Below, one piece after another: positions 19,934-25,946 of a stretch of 25,946 bases of DNA. Where the stretch lies: assembly GCA_002104895.1 (NCBI GenBank), contig MCFG01000292.1, forward strand, positions 62,501-88,446, read 5' to 3'. How positions within the stretch are numbered: the stretch's first letter is position 1; every line of letters begins with the position of its first letter. Below the pieces are notes generated by a model, which saw only the letters and a list, made by a program, of their open reading frames with translations, was not told the origin of the DNA and ran no database searches. This stretch comes from Anaeromyces robustus (Eukaryota > Neocallimastigomycota > Neocallimastigomycetes > Neocallimastigales > Neocallimastigaceae). Made by a program: the position numbers and the translations under genes.

Positions 19934-19985
19934 TAATAAATTTCAGTAATTTTTTTTTTTTTTTTGGCAATAAAATAATGAAAAC

Positions 19986-19991
19986 TTTATT
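19986..19991 (-). promoter_or_regulatory. Polyadenylation signal of LINE-B
   Basis: AATAAA on the minus strand, 20 nt before the A-run at 19965-19950. Confidence 0.7.
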
Positions 19992-20133
19992 TAAATTTAA
20001 TTTAAAAAGTACATGTTATAAAGTAATTGTACATATTAAAACTTAATCTAATAAAGAATAATAATTTATTATTTAATAGATAGTAATAATTTATAATTAC
20101 TTCATATGGTATAGTGTATATTATTAAATTAAA

Positions 20134-23100
20134 TCAAGTTGGAAAGTTATTATCATTATTAGATGCGTGTGACCTACTGTCTTGTCCTACTGAATTGTCA
20201 GCTTCGACGCTCTTGGTTAGATTGTTGGGATACCTATTGAATAATGACCAGATCTGGCCACTAACAGTAGGCATAATTCTAAGTAAAAGTGCGGATGTAC
20301 GTACCAAAAGTGGAACATCCGAAAAGGTGCTAGGTTTAAGTTGCGCCTTACAAAGACTGTTCCACTCCTCTTTCCCCAAGTTATAATGATTAACTCTTCC
20401 ACCAAGAAGGAAATAATATACCCTACTCCATTCCAACGAGTTGGAATGAAAATTTACCCCACTTGAAGCATTACTAACTAAATTATTATAATTAATACTA
20501 TTATTTAAACTATTATTATTGTTGTTGATACTATAACTGAAAGTATTATTTAAGTTGTAAGTTAAACTAACATAATGAATAAAACTATTAGAAACTAAGA
20601 AAGTACTATTTCGTGAAGAATTCTCCAAGGAGGAGAAATTGTTGAAGTAATTAAAACCAAAAAAAATGTTGTTGATAGTTAAATTATTAATGAATTGAGA
20701 GTAGTTGTATAGAAAGTATGTAGATAAGCTAGTACTATTACTATTACTAACATTATTAATATTACTATTATCATTGCTATTACCATTATTATTACTATTA
20801 ATATTAATATTACTATTACTACTGCTATTATTATTATAGATATTATCATAAATATTATTATTGTAGTTATTATTAAAATTATTAGAAAAGTTGATATTAT
20901 CAGAACTAACTAAAGGTTTTCGATTAACATACAAATAAATGGTTTCAAGATTGCCAAATAACTTAGAACGCCAATGATCGAATGTTGGGCATTCTAAAAT
21001 CCAATGTTCGAAGGTTTGACTACCGCCTTTACAACAAGGACAGTAATCAGGGCAAGAGTCAGATACAAGTTTAGCGGCTTTAGCAATTTCACTATTGAAT
21101 TTATAACCACTACGTATTTTGAGGAGCCAATTAAAGCCATAAGCCAAGTTAGGGTATTCAAGTTCAAGATGTAAATAATCACGAGATAATTCAAGGTGAT
21201 TATCACAATAGGTAACAGCTTTAACGGAGTCTTTTTTGACATCTCTATTCCAATAAAAAGTCAAGATATCATCTCTAGAGCCAATTTTAGAAAGTTTCTT
21301 TGATAAAGTTCTGCTTTCTTTAGCCCATGTGTATTTTCTCATCTTCGGAATAATAGTAACTAACTTGGAAATAATACAATTAGAGTCTGCCCATCTCTTA
21401 AAACATTTATCTTGAGCAATGGCACATTTGGCAGAAAGAGGAGGAATATTAAGATCTTTAGATACATTATATAAAGATATGAAGGAAGAGCGCTTCCTAA
21501 GACCTGCAATCCAAGAGAGTCCTTTATTAATTAGCCTTTGAGCACCGTTTGTTCTAGTTTTATTAGATCCAAGTAAAGGTGCAACGTATGATACTTGACT
21601 GACAACAACCGAATTAAAAACTGATTTCTTGAAGGATATAGGCATATAAGGATTAATTAAAAATCCTCTAACAGAAAAAAGCGCTTTCCTAACTTTATTA
21701 TTCGTCGATTTAATTATCGGTTTAAGAGATAAATCACTATCAAAAGGAATTCCCAAATACGTATAACAATTAGTTTTTGGAATAATTTGACCAGCAAGGT
21801 AAAAGGTAGGGTCACCTTTAACTTTAGAATTTTCTGCTTTTACAACCGTAGTTCCACATTTACCAATTCCGAATTCCATAAGGTTAAATTTAGCCCAATC
21901 ATTAACTTTTTTCAAAAGCTTATTTAGTTTACTTCTAGTAGGTGCACAAAGGACAATATCATCGGCAAAGAGGCCCCCACAACAGTATTCGTTATCAATA
22001 CAAACTCCATATTCGTTACAATCTCGAAAAATATCGTTGATGAAAAGGTTAAATAAGATAGGAGAGAGGGGACAACCCTGTCTAACACCTTTCTCAATAT
22101 TGAAAGTATCCGAATATTGAGAGTCAAGTTTCACACAAGCTTTGGAAGATAAGTATAAGTTTTTAAGGAAATTATAACATTTTCCTCTAATTCCTAAGCA
22201 TTCAAGTTTATTCAGAATATTATAAATAGGAACTGAATCATAAGCTTTTTTAAGGTCTAAAAAAGCCAAATAAGTATCTTTTCCCATATTCTGTCTGGTC
22301 TGACATATAGTACGAATGGAGACAAATAAACTGATACATTCTTCTTTATTACGAAAACCAAATTGTTCAGGTCTAATGAAATTATTCTTGTAAGCATATG
22401 TTGAGATTCTGGTAGTAACAATTTTTGAGATAATTTTAATACAGTTATTGATCAGGGATATACCTCTATAATTATTACAGTCATATAAGTCTCCTTTTTT
22501 AGGGATAGAAACAATACAAGCAGTATTCCATAAATCCGGAAAGTCACCATCCCAAATACGGTTGTAAAATAAATGTAGAAAAGAGAGACCATAATTAGTA
22601 ATATCAGAAGAGTCATCGGAGTTTCCAAGATCAGTAGAAATAGCTTTAAAAAATTCAATAGGAACATCATCAGGACCTGAAGCTTTAAATTTAGGGATAT
22701 CAGAAATAGCTGAGCGAATTTCCTCAATACTAATTTCACCATTAATATCCCACTCTATATTATTGCTGAAGTTATATAACTTATGGTTGGCAGGGTTGGA
22801 CCAAAAAGGTTTATATAAACTATGACCAGTAGAATCAGAAGCTAACTTTTCATAATGGTCATGCCAAACGTTAAGTTGTTCACGAGAAGAATAAACAATG
22901 TTGTCATCGTTATCTTTAATAGGATGAAGTGAAAAGTTAGATGATTTACCAATTTTAGTATTCTTTTTGATCCATTTCCACCAATTCCTAGAATCTTTAT
23001 TAATAGCCAACTGACACCCAACTGAAACCCAATGTTGATATTCAAGCATACGAAAGTGATTACACATCTTGTGGATATTATCACACAGCTTCTGATAATT

Positions 23101-24558
23101 ATTGATAAGTCTAATATAATCATCAAGGGCACGAACAGAACCCAATTTTTTAATATCTTTGTAAGCCTTAACTTTGAGTTTCTGAAGGTTAAAGATTTTT
23201 TGAGACATATGAAACATAGATTCATGAATATCAGGAGTAGATACAATTTCCAATTCATCAGCAATAGAATTAGCAGTAGATACAAACATATCATATATAG
23301 CATTAGAAGAATAATAATTATCTGTACATTCCTTCATAAGAATACTAAATCTATTACTAGTAGCAATTTTAATACTTTCGTCCAGACATTTGATTCTATT
23401 CCAACGAGCTGGTTTTTTAGGGAGTGAGAAAGTATTATTATCATCAAAATAATTTCCAAAAACAAGAAGAGGCTTATGATCGGAGATAGGAGAGAAATCA
23501 ATAATTGAAGCTGAAGACAGTAGATTTTTCATGGGTTCATTAATAATAGCATGGTCAATAGCAGAGGAACGACTTCCACTTACCCACGAGATAGGAGAAC
23601 CATTGAGTTGAAATAAATACCAGCCATTTATATTAGAAACCCAATTTTGAATATCTTCAAGATTAATGTTAAAATCGCCAAGGAGAATAGAAGGATGATG
23701 TAAGTGAAGAGAAAACCATGTACAAGCTTCTGCTTTAGCAGATTTATGGTGTAAACTATGCCCTTTCTGAGGTATATAAATATTTCCAATAGAACACTTA
23801 GTGAAGTTCCACAAGGAATATGTCGTAACTGAGATAATATAATTCAAAGAAAAATCTTCAATAGAAGTCTGTAAAGACCTATTATAAAAGATATATAAAC
23901 CTCTCAAACCAGGAATTGTATTATTTGCTCTCTTACAGAAATATTTATATTTAGGTAAAGTGATTTTACAAGGAATAACATTACTAGAATTAGTACCATT
24001 ACCAGTTTCTTGAAAACAAACAAATAGCGGTTTAAAGAGACTAAAGAAATACAGAATACCATCTCTTTTCTTGTTATTCCACCCGTTAGTGTTCCAACTA
24101 AGACAAAAGGAAAATTCATTCAAATTGTTCTTAGAAGTAAAAGAATTGTTGATTTCAGAAAAGTCAGTAATATCCTTAATGTTCTTTTTAGAGTGGCAAA
24201 GTTTTCTCCTGATAAGAGCAAAGGAAGGCTTGTGATTCTTCCTACTACATCGATGAAAGTTAATGGAACATTTTTTAATAATTAATTTGAAACTATCAAT
24301 AAATTTATTAATATTCTCCTCAGAAGCTGTAGTTTTAATTTGATATAAATTATCATTGAGAAGAGAGGAATGTTTAACAGCAACGATGGTATTATTAAAC
24401 TCAGGGAAATTCTTCTCAAGAAAATTTCTAAATTTTGGAAGAGTCCAAGAACGAATGCGACGGATAAAAATAACATAAGTATCTGAGATATCAATACCAT
24501 GACACCTAATACCCCGTCTGATATAGTTAATCTTATTAGTATAGTTCGTATGATCCAT
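20134..24558 (-). CDS. LINE-B polyprotein: APE endonuclease and reverse transcriptase
   Basis: 1474 aa. The ATG at 24558 is the first in frame after a stop at 24624-24622. Residues 1-147 match nothing I recognise. The APE-type endonuclease spans about 148-370, with SWNTNG (N156), CFQETG (E184), LLGDFN (D295, N297), SAIDHA (D335, H336) and ISDHKPL (D360, H361): the full set expected for target nicking. RT spans about 640-935: YRGISL at 697, motif A FLDLKKAYDSV (D768), motif B RQGCPLSP (826-833), motif C FADD (D866, D867), then CYTYLGIPFD. The zinc motif is C1173-x2-C1176-x8-H1185-x4-C1190 (EHWILEC). An Asn-rich stretch (1221-1362) is followed by a conserved C-terminal module (FLLGG at 1383, KEEW, SALLLRIMP). 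No RNase H domain is evident. The enzyme would nick target DNA and prime reverse transcription from the 3' hydroxyl. The clade is not assigned. Many other frames here are shadows. Confidence 0.92.
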   Translation of the reverse strand: MDHTNYTNKINYIRRGIRCHGIDISDTYVIFIRRIRSWTLPKFRNFLEKNFPEFNNTIVAVKHSSLLNDNLYQIKTTASEENINKFIDSFKLIIKKCSINFHRCSRKNHKPSFALIRRKLCHSKKNIKDITDFSEINNSFTSKNNLNEFSFCLSWNTNGWNNKKRDGILYFFSLFKPLFVCFQETGNGTNSSNVIPCKITLPKYKYFCKRANNTIPGLRGLYIFYNRSLQTSIEDFSLNYIISVTTYSLWNFTKCSIGNIYIPQKGHSLHHKSAKAEACTWFSLHLHHPSILLGDFNINLEDIQNWVSNINGWYLFQLNGSPISWVSGSRSSAIDHAIINEPMKNLLSSASIIDFSPISDHKPLLVFGNYFDDNNTFSLPKKPARWNRIKCLDESIKIATSNRFSILMKECTDNYYSSNAIYDMFVSTANSIADELEIVSTPDIHESMFHMSQKIFNLQKLKVKAYKDIKKLGSVRALDDYIRLINNYQKLCDNIHKMCNHFRMLEYQHWVSVGCQLAINKDSRNWWKWIKKNTKIGKSSNFSLHPIKDNDDNIVYSSREQLNVWHDHYEKLASDSTGHSLYKPFWSNPANHKLYNFSNNIEWDINGEISIEEIRSAISDIPKFKASGPDDVPIEFFKAISTDLGNSDDSSDITNYGLSFLHLFYNRIWDGDFPDLWNTACIVSIPKKGDLYDCNNYRGISLINNCIKIISKIVTTRISTYAYKNNFIRPEQFGFRNKEECISLFVSIRTICQTRQNMGKDTYLAFLDLKKAYDSVPIYNILNKLECLGIRGKCYNFLKNLYLSSKACVKLDSQYSDTFNIEKGVRQGCPLSPILFNLFINDIFRDCNEYGVCIDNEYCCGGLFADDIVLCAPTRSKLNKLLKKVNDWAKFNLMEFGIGKCGTTVVKAENSKVKGDPTFYLAGQIIPKTNCYTYLGIPFDSDLSLKPIIKSTNNKVRKALFSVRGFLINPYMPISFKKSVFNSVVVSQVSYVAPLLGSNKTRTNGAQRLINKGLSWIAGLRKRSSFISLYNVSKDLNIPPLSAKCAIAQDKCFKRWADSNCIISKLVTIIPKMRKYTWAKESRTLSKKLSKIGSRDDILTFYWNRDVKKDSVKAVTYCDNHLELSRDYLHLELEYPNLAYGFNWLLKIRSGYKFNSEIAKAAKLVSDSCPDYCPCCKGGSQTFEHWILECPTFDHWRSKLFGNLETIYLYVNRKPLVSSDNINFSNNFNNNYNNNIYDNIYNNNSSSNSNININSNNNGNSNDNSNINNVSNSNSTSLSTYFLYNYSQFINNLTINNIFFGFNYFNNFSSLENSSRNSTFLVSNSFIHYVSLTYNLNNTFSYSINNNNNSLNNSINYNNLVSNASSGVNFHSNSLEWSRVYYFLLGGRVNHYNLGKEEWNSLCKAQLKPSTFSDVPLLVRTSALLLRIMPTVSGQIWSLFNRYPNNLTKSVEADNSVGQDSRSHASNNDNNFPT
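20473..20898 (-). repeat. Asn-rich low-complexity insert coding region
   Basis: This part of LINE-B encodes residues 1221-1362, dominated by Asn with Ser, Tyr and Ile (for example NNFNNNYNNNIYDN and INSNNNGNSNDNSN). LINE-A has only about 45 residues between the zinc motif and the C-terminal module, and LINE-D about 50, so the tract is specific to LINE-B. It is made of AAT/ATT-type triplets, consistent with microsatellite expansion inside the ORF. Confidence 0.85.
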
Positions 24559-24637
24559 TTGATAAGGCTGATAAGAATCTATATAAAAAAAAAATAATAA
24601 AATAAAAAAAATATAAATGTATTATAATAGAAAATAG

Positions 24638-24641
<4 letters not shown>

Positions 24642-24676
<35 letters not shown>
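24642..24676. repeat. 35-T tract upstream of LINE-B
   Basis: On the minus strand this is a 35-A run immediately upstream of LINE-B. It may be the poly(A) tail of an older minus-strand insertion lying in 24677-25382, but no AATAAA is found just upstream of it on that strand. Confidence 0.6.
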
Positions 24677-24679
<3 letters not shown>

Positions 24680-25073
24680 ATTTTAATATATAATTAAAAA
24701 ATAAAAAAGTATATAAAAAAAAAAAAAAAACTTAGCAATGAAAAGAATTATAGTAAATGACTGAGAAATATTGTTGAGAGTAAAAGTAAGAGATTCAACT
24801 GTGTAGTTGTATATATAATTTAACGTTGTGAATGATGTATTAGTGAATAAAAAAAACTTTTATTGTTGGTATGTAAAAAATTGTATTGTATAGTATTTAT
24901 TGTGTTGTATTGATTGTGCTGTATATAAGAATAATAGTGTAGAATTGATAGAAACATAAAAAACTTAATTGTAAAAAGAACTGCAATATAAACTAAATAA
25001 CATAAATAGTGTAAGGTAATTATTTCAAAGAAAAAAATGGATTGTAATAAAAAGTCGTACTTTTTATTACTAA

Positions 25074-25344
25074 CATTATCATTGCGCATAATGTTACCTA
25101 CTTCTTTAACCGAATAGTGAATATAAATAATCATTGCACCAAGCATTATCATTGCGCATAATGCCCAACTTAGATACAAGTACAATATCATAAGTTGTAA
25201 CAATGCCATTGACGTCGCCATGTCTCGACAGGCATTCTTCCTCTTCCGACCATTCCAATAAATTGGAAAGTACAGGACCTCAGAAGAGGGCCGAATAGTG
25301 AATATAAATAATCATTACACCAAGCATTATCATTGCGCATAATG
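25074..25344. repeat. 20-bp word present three times
   Basis: CATTATCATTGCGCATAATG occurs exactly at 25074-25093, 25144-25163 and 25325-25344. The last two lie inside the 92-bp direct repeat; the first stands alone. The ends CATTAT/ATAATG are reverse complements, so each word can fold partly on itself. Confidence 0.85.
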
Positions 25345-25379
25345 CCCAACTTAGATACAAGTACAATATCATAAGTTGT

Positions 25380-25382
<3 letters not shown>
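25110..25382. repeat. 92-bp direct repeat flanking an 89-bp spacer
   Basis: 25110-25201 and 25291-25382 agree at 91 of 92 positions (G/A at 25136/25317). They begin CCGAATAGTGAATATAAATA and end ATCATAAGTTGTAAC. The second copy ends exactly where the poly(T) tract (LINE-C tail) starts. Confidence 0.92.
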
Positions 25383-25421
<39 letters not shown>

Positions 25422-25443
25422 GCACACAATTTGTATGTCAACT

Positions 25444-25449
25444 TTATTG
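25444..25449 (-). promoter_or_regulatory. Polyadenylation signal of LINE-C
   Basis: AATAAA on the minus strand, 25 nt before the A-run starting at 25418. Confidence 0.7.
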
Positions 25450-25645
25450 AATTTAAATATTAAAATACATGAATCATAAAAAAAACACATAATGAAAAAA
25501 AATGATACTAAAAAAAATAAAAACCAGTAAAATATTATAGATAATAATAGATAATACTGGAGGAAAAAAAGAAGTATAATAATATTTAAAAACAATAAAT
25601 CCATACAGCCCTTAATTCTAAATATAGAATTAAAGTAAAATTGAT

Positions 25646-25946
25646 CTATCCTATTCCACTAGGGTCGGAAATAGGATCGGCATTTGCCCTACTAGGCTGT
25701 CCTACTGTGTTATCAGCATTGACGTTCCTGGAGAGGTTGGTTTTAAATTTATTGAATAATATATGTTGTCTTTTACAGACAACAGGCATGATATCATTCA
25801 ATAGAGCCGCAGATCGCAACAAGAATGGGGATTTTGAATAAGTACCAGATTCAGTCTGACACTTAAACAAACATTCCCATTCCTTTTTGTATGGACTATT
25901 GTTAATTCTATCACTAAAACCATAATCTCTACCACCAATTAAAAAA
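25646..25946 (-). CDS. LINE-C protein, C-terminal part (partial)
   Basis: The open minus-strand frame enters from beyond the window edge and ends at the stop at 25648-25646, about 99 visible residues. It starts FLIGGRDYGFSD, then KKEWECLFKCQTESGTYS, SPFLLRSAALLNDIMPVV, and ends NADNTVGQPSRANADP plus a short tail. This aligns with the LINE-B C-terminus (FLLGGR, KEEWNSLCK, LLVRTSALLLRIMP, EADNSVGQDSR). The module follows the zinc motif in other copies; its function is unknown. No stop or shift is visible in the part that can be seen. Confidence 0.85.
   Translation of the reverse strand, partial: FLIGGRDYGFSDRINNSPYKKEWECLFKCQTESGTYSKSPFLLRSAALLNDIMPVVCKRQHILFNKFKTNLSRNVNADNTVGQPSRANADPISDPSGIG

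Larger units (their letters stand above)
19641..19949. other. Spacer between LINE-D and LINE-B
   Basis: About 310 bp without a reading frame. From about 19795 to 19935 it is less A/T-rich and holds two adjacent inverted repeats. It is the sequence immediately downstream of the LINE-B tail, hence presumably part of the original target DNA. Confidence 0.6.
19950..24641 (-). mobile_element. LINE-B: apparently full-length non-LTR retrotransposon
   Basis: A single long ORF (24558-20134) on the minus strand is followed by about 170 nt of 3' UTR, AATAAA at 19991-19986, and a 16-A tail (T-run 19950-19965). Upstream of the ATG about 80 nt separate the ORF from a 35-T tract (24642-24676), which I take as the outer limit of the 5' UTR. 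No separate ORF1 is seen. The protein has an extra 145-residue N-terminal region that may do its work. No clear target-site duplication was found next to the tail. With intact motifs this is the best candidate in the window for an autonomous element. Confidence 0.85.
24677..25382. other. Region between LINE-B and LINE-C, no gene recognised
   Basis: A minus-strand frame of 133 codons (25221-24820) is rich in Leu, Ile, Tyr and Phe and starts inside the repeat structure. It resembles nothing I know and its composition follows from local A/T bias. The left part (24677-25060) is A/T-rich. The right part contains the repeats listed separately, and an 89-bp spacer at 25202-25290 that is the most G/C-rich piece here (CATGTCTCGACAGGCATTC). 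Confidence 0.5.
25383..25946 (-). mobile_element. LINE-C: 3' end of a LINE running off the window
   Basis: The minus-strand C-terminal coding part (to 25646) is followed by about 227 nt of 3' UTR, AATAAA at 25449-25444, and a 36-A tail (T-run 25383-25418). The 5' part lies beyond the right edge. The coding part is closest to LINE-B, while the 3' UTR does not obviously match it. Confidence 0.82.

Noticed and set aside
24820-25221. 133-codon minus-strand frame with membrane-like composition
   Set aside because: Hydrophobicity follows from A/T bias; it begins within the repeat structure and the second 92-bp copy is read in another frame.

Overview
The window looks like a gene-poor, transposon-filled stretch of a very A+T-rich eukaryotic genome. 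By eye it is well over three-quarters A+T, with homopolymer A/T tracts up to 45 bases and long TTTA/AATA arrays. There are no operons, no ribosome-binding sites and no densely packed ORFs. Non-LTR (LINE), Ty1/copia and Ty3/gypsy sequences occur together, and one LINE protein carries a long asparagine-rich insert. An early-diverging fungus, for example an anaerobic gut fungus (Neocallimastigomycota), fits best. An arbuscular mycorrhizal fungus or an amoebozoan such as a dictyostelid cannot be excluded from sequence alone. No complete host gene was recognised.

Layout. 1-1850: non-coding A/T-rich DNA. 1851-2830: a less A/T-rich island with a GATA/GACA microsatellite and a 39-bp tandem repeat, but no convincing gene. 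2831-4381: minisatellites and the first copy of a composite dispersed repeat (3095-3965). 4382-7324 (+): LINE-A, a 5'-truncated copy that lacks the endonuclease but has an open RT frame, a poly(A) signal and a poly(A) tail. 7325-11485: A/T-rich DNA with a 21-bp hairpin, a 93-bp tandem duplication and a rearranged second copy of the composite repeat (9245-10140). 11486-11717 (-): a small secreted, cysteine-rich peptide gene broken by one frameshift. 11718-13833: simple repeats. 13834-14942 (-): a decayed Ty1/copia pol with a small internal inverted piece. 15024-16270 (+): a decayed Ty3/gypsy integrase. 16271-18339: simple repeats and a fold-back repeat that also occurs, inverted, near 8 kb. 18340-19640 (-): LINE-D, a frameshifted, truncated copy. 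19950-24641 (-): LINE-B, an apparently full-length and intact LINE. 24642-25382: a poly(T) tract and a region with a 92-bp direct repeat. 25383-25946 (-): the 3' end of LINE-C, which runs off the window.

How the parts relate. LINE-A, B, C and D belong to one broad family. The recognisable order is a novel N-terminal region, APE-type endonuclease, reverse transcriptase, a C-x2-C-x8-H-x4-C zinc motif, and a conserved C-terminal module with LLGG/KEEW/IMP signatures. LINE-A, B and C each end with AATAAA about 18-25 nt before a poly(A) tract, as expected for target-primed reverse transcription of a polyadenylated RNA. LINE-B has all catalytic residues I can identify and could be an active source of enzyme for the truncated copies. 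The most unusual points are the Asn-rich insert unique to LINE-B, the conserved C-terminal and N-terminal modules with no family I recognise, a shared AGTCT poly(A) junction at several otherwise different sites, and two dispersed non-coding repeat families with inverted or rearranged internal order. I found no clear evidence of a new biological system beyond these mobile-element features.
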